Positions 34,829 through 46,258 of a stretch of DNA of 64,000 nt are shown piece by piece (within the stretch, counting starts at the first letter, position 1; the number at the start of each line of letters is the position of its first letter). A model generated the notes under the pieces. It saw only the letters and a list, made by a program, of their open reading frames with translations, did not search any database and was not told the DNA's origin. The stretch lies in the NCBI GenBank assembly GCA_034509925.1, contig CM067529.1, positions 5,217,001-5,281,000 of the forward strand, given 5' to 3'. This DNA is from Hirudinaria manillensis (Eukaryota; Annelida; Clitellata; Hirudinida; Hirudinidae). A program made the position numbers and the translations under genes.

Positions 34829-36124
34829 TTTCTCTAAACGCTTTACACGAAACCATGCCCAAACACAAACTACTCTGTTCTCGATTAACTTTTAATTTCT
34901 ATTGACTAAATTTCATCTACATGTTTGGCAAAAATAAACTTGAAAAATCTTGTCATTCAAATATAACTAACAGATTTTTTTAAGTTGTGAAATAATTTTT
35001 GGGGGTTATTTTTGGAAATGACGTTTAATCTAAGTCGCTTAGTGATCAATAGTTCCGATCTTATTATGCCCAACGTTTCCATAAAAAACATAATTTTCTC
35101 TAGTCTCTCCTCTCCAGGAGAGCTTTTTTTTTTATAAAAATGTCAAATAACTGCCCAAAGATTATAAATACCTAGTAATTGTACAAAATTTTGCCTTAAA
35201 TTATATATTTGTAAAATAATGAATTGCATTATTGTTGATCTACTTCATATGAACCCAAATATCATAATCAAATTTTCACGTGAAGGTGTTTTCAATAAAT
35301 CTAAATCACAAACACTTGCCTTCCAATATTTGAATTCCGAGTAAACACAGGAACACTTTGGGTTTTGTGCTTCGAAGCACTGATCAGGGCTAAAACAATT
35401 TATCACGATTTTTTGGAACAAAAATTATAAATAGGATTCAACAAAATATTACGCGAATAGATAATTTCAAACTTGAAATTCATAATTATGGAAGCGAAAT
35501 ATTTGACATCAAGATGTTGAAATTTGGCAATAGAAACAACAGTTGACAGTTTTAGTATTTGATGTGCCTGACTTTAAAAATCCAAAACATTTTAAAAATG
35601 ATAAAATGACCTATGGCACTATATTATTGCTGTTATTATTATTATTGACCTATTCACCACAGCCTCCCTCCCATAATTGGATAAGTGAAAATTGAAATAT
35701 AATAAATCATTGAAAACCTGGTTTTCATAGAAATGAATGCAAATGAAATATCGACATTCAGTAAAGCGATTGAAAATAGTTTTTCCGCTATTAAAAAAAC
35801 TCTTTTCCCTTTCGATGCAATCCTCAAAAAATAGTTTAATTGTTTGATAGTTTAACACCATTAATGTTTCAATAGTTTAATGTTGAAATGCTGCTTCCTT
35901 GCAAAGTATCCCAGAAGCACTCATCTACGAAGAAATCAGCAAAGGCGTTTTGGAGATAAAAGCGAGTGGAGGAAAATTTTGGTGCTTCATCGCTGGACCA
36001 CACTTACGCGGGTGGACTTTATTTGCTTGGAAATATCAATTAGCAAATGAAATCGATCAGGAAATGAAATTGCTTCGTGCTCGAGAGCGGCGCTGAAGAT
36101 GACGAAGTAGTTAAGGAATTATTG
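34829..36124. other. Intergenic region between ENTPD and the first GPCR
   Basis: Spacer between two divergent genes. It contains CTCTCC-A-GGAGAG followed by ten T at about 35101-35130, and a short ATT run near 35630-35647. No exon or RNA gene recognised. An ATG-less frame at 35899-36096 ends just before the GPCR start and probably does not code. Confidence 0.45.
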
Positions 36125-37242
36125 ATGAATACCTCCAACACTTTCGAGGGAATTGGGATGCTAAGTTCAACATCCCAGACCCACGTTATTTCTTGCTTAG
36201 GTAGCACATTACCTTATCACTTTACTAATCACGTAGAATGTTACGAATGCATTCATAGGGGAAAGAAGGTTTTCTGTTTTAAAATCATCAAAGCATCTAT
36301 TTTCTTTCAGATAATGAAGAGGCGTCATGGGGGTGGTGGATTTTGTATTTTGGTACCCCCACTTTGGCTATCGTCGGCATCCCAGGAAACGTCCTGGCAT
36401 TAATGGTTTTGAGGAGAAAGTCCTTCAGAATGAAATCGTATTCTCAGTATTTGACAGCATTGGCCATATTTGATACTCTGGTATTAATCAATAAGTGTTG
36501 CATGCGGCTGACAAACTTTCTGGACGCGTCGACCAGAGATCTAACAACCAACGACATCATCTGCAAACTGCACAGTTTCTTCGAACATCTCGTGTACTTA
36601 ATGGCATCCTGGCTCGTACTCTGTCTCTCAATAGAAAGGTTCATAGCCATTTGGTTTCCCTTTCTCAGGGAAAGATTCTTCACCTCGAAACGAGCGGCAC
36701 TTGTCGTGGTGATCCTGTTTTTCTGCCTCTCTTACACTCAAATATTTCGACTCGTTCACTACGGAGCCCAGGATACGAAGTTACTGAACTGCATTTCGAG
36801 AAAGGATTTCGAGTACTTTTACTTGTTTCTCCACGTTTATGTCTACCAACTCGTACTTCAATTTGCAGTCCCGCTAATCGTCGTAACGGCTTGCAATGCC
36901 CTAGTTCTATTCAAACTGAAAAAACCCTCGGCTCTTACGGATTCAAGATCAAACGTCAGTCCGAGAACAACTTTGATGCTGGTCACGATCAGTTTGACAC
37001 ACGTCATCACGTTAGCGCCTATGCTCCTTCTGACTGTAATCATCCACATTAGCATCATTGTCGATCTGGAAACCGCAGAATTCCTGTACAACGACGTCAT
37101 CAACGTCAAAGACGTTCTAGAGTTGTTGTCGGAAGTCAACTTTTCAGTTAACTTTTACATTTACTTCCTTTCTGCTTGTCGCTTCCGAAAAGAATTGATG
37201 ATAATGATGCAGTTCAGAAACAAAGGTGACGTCCGAGAGTAA
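36125..37242 (+). CDS. Rhodopsin-class (class A) G protein-coupled receptor, peptide type
   Basis: Seven-helix receptor, probably for a neuropeptide; ligand unknown. Two exons. The first begins at ATG 36125 (MNTSNTFEGIG, with an N-glycosylation site), since the same frame is closed by a TGA just upstream, and ends in phase 1 at TTAG|GTAGC near 36200. The second runs from 36311 to the TAA at 37240-37242. TM1 has the GN signature (IVGIPGNVLALMVLR). TM3 ends in SIERFIAIWFPF, an ERF in place of DRY. The extracellular cysteines CCM/CKLH and NCISRKDFEY fit the conserved disulphide. TM7 carries NFSVNFYIYFLSACRFRKEL where NPxxY is expected. The pattern resembles invertebrate FMRFamide/thyrotropin-releasing-hormone-like receptors, but family placement is inferred. 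Tandem with a second peptide-type receptor 1.6 kb downstream. Confidence 0.88.
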
Positions 37243-38856
37243 CCATGGAGATGGAATGATTTACGAGTGCGGAAAATTCTAAAATTTTTATTCAAACCAT
37301 TTTTTATTTCTACAATTAATAACATAATATAACGTAATATAACGTAATATAATTAATAGTTGTTAAAGAACTTTTAAGACTAGTGGAACTATCTTCGAAA
37401 ACAAAAGCCGCGTTTGTGAAAAAAAAATATAATAAATTCATTAATGGAAAAAAACTCAAAAGAAGATTCAACTTTGAATGAAAACTGATTTCAAACACTG
37501 TTAATTTTAAAAGTCATTTTGAGTAAAATCCGTAATAAAAAGTCATATCTGCTGCTGGAGTTGGTTAATTTCGTTACTAATTATATGCTTATTCATGATT
37601 CGCTATCACTATCACTTTTATTAATGCTTGCAGATAATACTAGTTATTATTATTTTTTTTTTAATTATTAGTAGTCACAAATGATAACAATTGTTATCTG
37701 TTCTATTAAAAGTTGACAGATGGAACGAAAAAAAGAAAGCAATTAGTGTCCGAATGACGAAGATTAATCTAAGACGGATCGTCCACTTGTGGTCGAGATG
37801 TTGCTACGAATGTTCTTGAGATGAAAACATACATCCTTGTATCTTACGATGGTTGTTTTCTCATAATTAGTTGCCAACCTTCGAAGATATGATGTCGTGT
37901 TATATATGCATAAAAAAGTGTTATTATCAATGTTTAAAAGTTCATATAAACGTGAAGATCTCCAATGGTAAAGTGATGAATACAATATAACATAAAAATA
38001 CTTGTTCAAGTGCATATTTGCTTAAGTGTATAACTATATAACAGTCTTAAACCTAAACTTTCTATTTCCCTTAAGTCAAGAGATACCAAATCCTTTCTCA
38101 TTTGGCTAGTTGTAGCTTTTAACAGACAATAGTTTCTCTTTTATTATCATTGTCGATGTAATTGATGTTAATTGTCCAATTTGCAGAAGATTTTCACTTC
38201 AAAAATGTAGCTGATGGTCAGAAAATCTTTAAACTCCTTGGGAGAGTCCAATCACAACCGGGATGTTTCCGATAACCAATCGAGCAAACTTCTCAATAAT
38301 CTTCGATTTTATTCGTTCGGTGTCCAAACGTTGTCTGAACCCAAGCAATTAATTTATCATTATTTCTATTCAGTGAAGACAGAGGCCGACTTCGTGCTTT
38401 ATTAAGTCCCAAAATATAAAGGAGCGCATCCACATCGTGAGCAACATTTCTGGTGATTTCTCCTTTTTAGAGGCAGCAAACCAAAGCTAAAATTAGTCGA
38501 TCTGTTTTAGGATTCTAAGACAGTCGCTTAACCACACGACTTTGTGTTGTTCGGAAATTTATTTTAGAATATTCTAATTTAAAAATTCGAGATCAAACTT
38601 CTCGAAGTATCGAGGTAAGAGGAGCTGTTGAGAGTCTCGTCAACATTGAAGTAGAAATAAAGAATTTCGAGTGGATATTTCGACAATTATTTTATTTTCA
38701 CACGTCCGCATTCAAAATTGGCGAGATTTTAAGGTCAGATTTTTAACTGTTTCTCACTGGACTCAAGAGAATTATTGCCGTCGGAAGTTGTTAACGAAAA
38801 CGATTCGTTTTAGGAAAGTTGCATGGAATAGTTAGTTTATCAAAAAGTCACGGATA
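37243..38856. other. Intergenic region between the two GPCR genes
   Basis: AT-rich spacer of 1.6 kb. Open frames of 60-83 codons exist on both strands but none resembles a known protein or joins either receptor. No repeat of note apart from a short run of AACATAATATAACGTAATAT words near 37319-37350. Confidence 0.5.
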
Positions 38857-41800
38857 ATGGGCAACTGTAGTGCGCATCACGACGACGAAAGCGTCCACTT
38901 GGAGCAAAACGATCACTTCCTGAACGGAGCAAATGAAAGTTATTTTCAAGGAACGGGGGATGAATGTCACACGTTTCACCTGATTGTAAACAATTACTTG
39001 ATGGGCATCCTCTGCATTGTCGGCGTCATTGGAAACACGGTCTCCATGGTAATCCTCAGGCTGGATAGACAGAATAGAGTGGCTTCCTTCCTCCTGCAAA
39101 CGCTGGCTTGTGTGGACAATTTACTTCTGATTTTGTGCTTCATTACTCTCACCATCGTCACGAAAATTAGAATTTCGTGAGTATTTACAAGTTATTTATG
39201 CTTTAATTTAATAAGAATTAAGTCTAATGTTTAACATTACAATCGTTTAATCAACAACACAATGAAGTTTTATTTGGAACGAGGTCAATAAGTTCAGGTC
39301 TAATGATTGGACGAAATCGCGCAGTTTATTGACGTCTAAATCAACGCTACGACCCTGGAGTCGGATTGAGGGCGACACGAGCCACGGGTTCTTTTCATCC
39401 GCCATTGGAAAACGTGGAGAAATTCACAAATTCCAATAAATTAAAATAAATTCAAATAAATTCAAATTAATTTCCCTTTAACTGAAAGAGGACGTTTTAA
39501 GGTCTTTAATGAAGCAAACACCAACCCATCACCAACCCATCACCAACCCATCACCAACCCATCAGCAATCCATCAGTGCTTTTAAGTAAAGTTTAGAAAA
39601 TCCTTTAATGGAACGCACGTCGCTAACTTCCATGACAATCATTACCGCGAATCGATTTCAACATTTTGAATTACAAACTCACCTTCAATATTTTGTTTAT
39701 ATTCTTCAATTAGGCCGCGCGATAACATTGCTCGAATTTCTTGAGGGAACGCTGCGTTAATTGGAACAGCTGATAGCAATTTGTTGGAATCTTGGAAAGT
39801 TTGATTTGGAATGAGCAATTACGGCACGAGGGTGTTTTGTGCTTCCAAAGGTAATCAAACAGCATAATTAAAGGACAGGAAGATGGAAAAATTATCAGTC
39901 CCCGAGACGTCTGCACTTTTAATAAAATGTTCATTAGATCCTTATAATTCATGGAATATTCATCAGATTCTCATGTTTAATCATTGGAATGCAATCTTAG
40001 CATATGCGACGCACAGCATCGAAAAAAAAAATTGGAATTTCATGCTCTTGTTATCCACACGTTCCAAATCGTTGGCATGGATTGATTTATTTTCAAAATA
40101 TTTTCAAAGATCCTATTTTTAGTTCATTTAAAAATAATCCTGCGGCACTACGAAAGAATAAAAACGAAAGAGAAAGTCTTTTGAAGTTCAAATGGCTGAC
40201 AATCACGCTATTGAACATCTTTCATCTGACGAACTCACCATCTTAACGTCACCATCTCGATGGAGTATCGTGTTTTGCTATTGATTTCCATCCTTTTTGA
40301 TTGATCAGCAGTAAGTGTCCTCATTATTTCAATCGATATTCGTGCAATTATGCAAGCGGAGGATTTGCTTAAAAACATACAATTAGTCAAGGCCTATCGA
40401 TGCCATGCAATCTTGAAAGCATTTTTTATTTCAATTGTTGAAAGGCAAAGAGGAAGCTTTGTTCGCCGAGCAATTACAAACGGTTTGTCCTGGTATTAAA
40501 ACATGAAATTTTCAAGATAACAGCGAATTACGTAATCTTTAAGAGCCCATGTTGAATGCAGAAAAATAACAACTATAAATCTAAAATATGATCACAGCTT
40601 AAAACAGCGTCTCAAGTTTTTCTGTTTATTCTGAATCTTTGGAAACTCGATAACGCATAAATTTTAACATCCATTATAATTCGGAGGTTTAAAAAATAGC
40701 AGAATATCGAAGGCTAGCCCGTGCTACAAGTATCCCTACTTTTCTTTCCATCTGAGCGATGACATCTGTCGAGATTTCCACAAACAAAGCCCATCTTTGA
40801 GGTCTCCACTTGAGGGTCTCTCCATTTTTTAAATCCTTTGAGCCGCTTTTCTTTTATTTCGTCGTCGTCGTTAATTTTGAGTCTGAAATTTGATTTATTT
40901 CAAAATTAATCGATCAATTTAATCGTCTCCCTTTAGAGATTATAGTCAGATTGAAGTTCTGATAAGGTACCCTTCACAAATAATGAAGCATTTGGATGTA
41001 CCACAGCTTGGAATTATGATGATAATCCACCACTTAAAATTAAAACAATTCGCGTGTAGTATATTTATTTGCGCAAACAATGATTGAAAATACATTTGAA
41101 CTTTGATAGTATTTTTCTTTATTACAATCAAAACAATCCAATGTAATGTCTCAAATTGTCTTGACTTTTTTTTTGTAAGCCACGTCGAAATGCTTTCTGA
41201 ATTCTCGGAGTCTTCCATGAAAGAGGAAGATCGACGTTTGTAATCCTTCTTAGGAGTTCATTTGAAATTTAATTCACTTGGATCCACTTACAGCTTTTAA
41301 AAGATTCTTTGATTTCTTTATTTTTATTTTTATTTTGTCTCCTCTACGATCTTTCAGAATTTATTCAATGTTAGAATTGTTTACAATGAATATTATATTT
41401 CGGAGAAGTATTTTTTTTTACTGAATGAGACTAGAATGAATTCATTTTAAACTTAAATAATTCAAATCATTATATTATTATTTATTATTATTACAAATAA
41501 AATTTTTAGACATTTCGACAGCTGATGAAAGAGCCTCTTTATTTAAAAATCCAGTTGGGTTATTAATAACCTTATGGTATCTCACCAACAACCGATCATC
41601 GAGAACTTTTCAGATCGTTATAACATCATAGTTCTGATTAACTTTCAATTTTTTTGCTGAAATATTTTCGCACATTAATTTAAAAATTAAAAAAAAAGAA
41701 GTGATTTCGAGGCTCCCAAGATCCATGAAAGATACTCTCAAAAATCTTTAAAAAAAGTGAACGAGATTCATGTAAAACTTTAAGAAAAAAATTGTTATTA

Positions 41801-44037
41801 ATAATAAGAAATAATGTTTCCTTTATTTTCAATGCCTTTAAAACATCTGCTAAAACACTGTCTTTATCAAAGTTTTTATGAAATTATTATCCAGTTCTTT
41901 ACAAGGCTCCTATCTAATGGCATTTTATACTTAGCGAGTTATCAGAAAATTACGAATGCCAAATAACATTATTTATATTAATAATTAAATTAATATTAAA
42001 TGATTAACACATTAAAATGACTTTTATACTTGTTAAGACAAATGATATTCCATCCTATCTTAGGGATAGCAAGCTCGCCATCATCAATTCGCTCGGCTAC
42101 GTAACCCAAGCTACGAGCATTTGGGTAACCGTACTTCTGGGCATCAACAGGTATTATGCAGTTTGTAAACCTCTCCAGGTGGGACAGGTGACACTCAGGT
42201 CAGTTAAATTTCAGGTGAGCGAATTGATTTATATTTGCCTTATATTTTGCGATTTATTAAACTTTTGTTCGATTCTAAGAAAGAGTCTGTGATCGTAAAG
42301 TTTCTGCACCATTACGAAATCAATTAAAATTAGACAGTAATCTTTATTCATCTTGTTTATTGATTGTTTTTGCTTTTTAATTTGTGTTTTTAATTAAATT
42401 AATCTTTAACCAGTTTGTACAAAATATTGTAATAAACAAATGGATGATAACCTCGTTTGGTATGAGGACTTAACGATACCAATCACACACGCACGGTGAT
42501 GTAAAACAAAAACAGGTCCTCGAAAACACTTGATATCGACGACTAAATTTCAAGGTTGTCATCCATAACAGTCAATTGTTTCGATCAAGTGGAATTATTC
42601 CAGCTTAATTTGCTCCTACTTTCCAATTAATCGCTTTTATTTTAATTATTAATTAAATAACTATCGAATTAATTTTCCTGAATGAAAGAGTAATTTGTAA
42701 TTTGGAATGAAAAACTAACTTTACGAGTAAAACATTTACATCGACGTTATGGTAGGCTTCATACGAAAGTATTTAAAAAAAAAACTCTCTATCGAGAAGT
42801 TTGTTCTTAAACATTCGAAAATAATTTGAATTGTTTAAATTGAATTAAAATATTGACAGATAATTATTTCAAATCACTGAGAAACTAAGTTGACGTTTTG
42901 TGATTCCTTGCCTCTTTCGGCCCCACCAAAAGTGACAAACGTTGTAGTACAAATGTTTGTTTGTTTAATTGTTTATTTATTTATTTAGTTAAATTGCATC
43001 CAATTGCATGACATGCATCATAAGGAATAAAGCGGAGTAAAGTCAATGACAACTGGAAACACTTGAAGCAAATTCGTAAAAAAACGAGTTACGTTTATTA
43101 CATGCCGTTTCTAAATTGATGCATCGTCAGCGTTTCTTTCGTGAATTTTCAATAATTACAAATTTAATTTAATTTATAATTATTACCATTTTATTTACTA
43201 CTTAAGAAACACTAATTAGTTAGATATATCATTTAATTTCTAATCAATAGCAAGAGAGAAAAATAGTTAAAAGCACGTTAATTAATTAATATCTTTTAAA
43301 ATAAAAGTCTTCTTTCTAAAAAGTCATTATTTTTTTATATTTAAAACGATAAACATTCCCAGATAACAATCGTCCTCCTTTTGTGTGTGGTCTTCAACGT
43401 TCCAAGATTCTTCCCATTTTCAACGACATTCGATCCATCAACGAATGCGAACGGGACGAACATATCAACAAACATTTCCATGACGAAAGTCGTCCGAAGA
43501 GAAATCGTCAGCAGTCCGAAAATGGCTTACGAGTCACTGTACACGATTCTCGTTCTCATCTTGCCTCTGGTCCTTCTCTTTTGCCTCAATTTCAAATTGG
43601 CTCGATCCCTCAGAAAGTTGAAACGACGTCTCATGAACTTCAGAAAGGATTACAGAGGTTCGAACGAAGCCAACATCACCGTCGTCATGGTCGTCGTCGT
43701 CATCGTCATGGTCGTGTGTCACACTCCAGACAGAGTCCTACAGACGTTGAAGTTGTTCCGGTTTTATAGAGACACTGCACTTTCCATGCCGAAAGGAGCG
43801 GCCGGATTTCCGTGCTGTCCTAACATCTTCAGCACGACTCAATACCTGACCAATCTCTTCATTGTATTCAGTTCCTCCATCAATTTCTTAATTTATTTCG
43901 TGCTCAGGAAACGTTTTCGAAGAATATTGAAATATAAATTAAAAAAGTTCTTTCTCAAGTCCAAGAGATCCAACAGGTCTTTCAACACGTCGGCCATTCA
44001 TCCTTCGACGGGTTATCACAGGTCCATTGCTCTATGA
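38857..44037 (+). CDS. FMRFamide-receptor-like class A GPCR
   Basis: Peptide-type seven-helix receptor in three exons with matching phase: 38857 to about 39176 (phase 2), about 42062-42212 (phase 0), and 43364-44037. The introns are unusually long for this window (2.9 and 1.15 kb). The N-terminus has two likely glycosylation sites (NCS, NES). TM1 is MGILCIVGVIGNTVSMVIL; TM2 has LLQTLACVDNLLLI; TM3 ends GINRYYAVCKPLQ, the NRY-xAVCxPL form typical of FMRFamide-like receptors. ECL2 carries NGT and NIS sites. TM6 has MVVCHTPDRVLQTLKLF and TM7 ends SSSINFLIYFVLRKRFRRIL, both typical of this receptor group. The tail is basic and Ser-rich. I am fairly sure of the subfamily; the ligand cannot be read from sequence. 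Confidence 0.9.
39520..39570. repeat. 11-bp tandem repeat in a GPCR intron
   Basis: About four copies of ACCAACCCATC, followed by a degenerate copy, within the first intron of the second receptor gene. Confidence 0.75.
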
Positions 44038-46258
44038 AGCTCTGTGATTCTCCGTTATTGCATTTTAGGTTCAATGAACAACATTTGTCCAATTCTTGAA
44101 TCTGTAATTTTAAAGCTTGTCGAAATATTTGGAGTTATATATTTTGTTATTAAAGAACAAAAGCGTATTTTTATGAACCAGTTCAATCTTGTTTTCAAAC
44201 TTGAAAGCGTCTGACCAACTCACAACTTTCAATGGCCCTTTTAGCCCGTTTAAAATTGCAATTACTTTGAGCAAAGACGATTATTACATTCAGCTAACCC
44301 TAATGATCAGCATTGAATCGGTAGTGAACAATTAAGAAGTGGACAATCGCTGAATGGGATGTGATGAACGCCATCACACTAGAATAATAAATAACTTCAA
44401 TAACACTTGTAAAGACGACATTACACGATATTATTCTTAATTTCTGAAATTTGTGAATTCCATTAAACAAAGACACAAGGCAAAAATCTGCTCCAGATAT
44501 TACAAATAGCAGCCTCAGAAGGTGAATCGGCAAACATTTGTTTATCCACCCTTTGCTGAATGGGGCCGCGGAGGTACGACTTCGCATGTTTATCGAAAAT
44601 AAATTACAACTTTAAAATTCTCTAAAATTGCAATTCAAGATTATTTTAAAAAAATACTACGTCAATTTAATTTTTTTAGACGCTGTAAGGGGAACCATGC
44701 AAAATTTATTTTTATTTTAACGCGTACAAAATACTTTAAGGTTTGTTCAAAGTTCATATGAAAAAGAAGACCACCCTAAAGCATTTTACTTAAAATCTCA
44801 AGTGGCATTGATGGATTTATAGGGGGGTGGTGGCCGCCAATTATAAAAAAAAAAATAAGAAAAAGTATGAAAAAGATCGTTATTTCAGAGTTTCCCAAAT
44901 GGAGTGGAGGCAAACCAAACCTCCGAGAACTTGATGATCACTTTTTTTTTCTTCTCATCAGTGGTATGGGGGCTTGGTCAATCGAGGGCCGTTGCTTAAC
45001 CAAATTAAGTCCCTGTTTGGCAGGCATAACACCGCTGTGGCAAATCCATTAAATAAATTTAATATTTTAATATTTAGCGCAAATTTTTCTTCTCGGCTCT
45101 GGCAAAGGTTTCACACCCTGATTGATCACTTCTACCCTGGGTCGCCGCCACTGTATTTCAGATTCATTTGTGTGTCAGGTGGCACATAAAATCAAAGACC
45201 TCATTTTACGGCGTTAAAAGGTCAAATGCCCGTGGTCTACTGAACTTTTGAGTCACTAACAAAAACAGAAACAAGCTGGAAAATGTTCGGAAAGCAAAGA
45301 AAGACTGCTCCAGTAGAGATTCACGTTTATTTCGAACAGTCACACCCATTATTAAAACAAAAAAAAGTTAAATCGACTACAACTTTAAAAAAATACTTAT
45401 TCGTTCTGTTGAAGTTAGAAATGTTTTCGGTACAATCACGATATCGTTGCCTCTCCTTACAAACGAATATGTTTGTTTTATTTCAGCCACATGGTACTGT
45501 TTTAATTACGAGACAGTTTTTACCTTGACTTCGAATTTTCTTAACCCTAAAATGAAAGAGAACCTTTGGAATCGGCCTTTGAAGTTTGTATCGAGTAAGT
45601 AATTTGCATATTTCTCAATCTTTGACTTAAAGCCTCTTCTGAGGACTTTGAGTTCAACTGAGAACATTCGACGAAGTGTTGTGCAGCATCCGTAGTTTAG
45701 CAGACGACAATGATACCTTTAAATAATTGGAATTGAACAACATCACGTAAATGAAAAAACCTCTGACAATTTATGTAAGTTTTCTTCGAGTTTTTTTAGA
45801 TTCTTTGATTTAATCAAATTAAAGAGAAATAAATACGGTATCAATGAATGTTAGTTTTTAGGCGATTGTGATAAAGATAAGAATGAGACGCGCAATAAAC
45901 TTCTTTTTCCATATCGCTTTGAAACAACTGAAGCGTAGAAATCGTGAGATTAGCGTAACGGATCTTTACTAATAAATCTTTGGCTTGGTCGTAATTCTTG
46001 ATCATTAGCCATAATTTTATCAAATTTGTTAGAAATTGTTTACATGATAATATAACCTATTGGTTCGGCTTACCTGATGGTGGAATTTAAATACTCGCAT
46101 GACATTAGCTCGCTTGCTTGGTGGATAGCTGGAGCCACTTTATCTTCAAATTTAGTTTATGTTATTATTAATAATAAATAATAATTACCAATTATTAATA
46201 ATAAAGAAACCAAATGTACTGCAAATGAATTTCTTCTTTGATCATCCATTTAGCAATC
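44038..46258. other. Intergenic region upstream of tyrosine aminotransferase
   Basis: About 2.2 kb with no recognised gene on either strand. A minus-strand frame (44300-44587) and plus-strand frames (44867-45528) lack family features. AT-rich complementary TTATTAATAATAAATAATAA words lie near 46162-46203, just upstream of the aminotransferase start. Confidence 0.5.

Noticed and set aside
35101..35130. CTCTCC-A-GGAGAG followed by ten T, like an intrinsic terminator
   Set aside because: Rho-independent terminators are bacterial; the hairpin has almost no loop and no RNA gene lies upstream.
35899..36096. Plus-strand frame just upstream of the first GPCR
   Set aside because: Different frame from the receptor, stops before its ATG, and has no signal peptide or domain.
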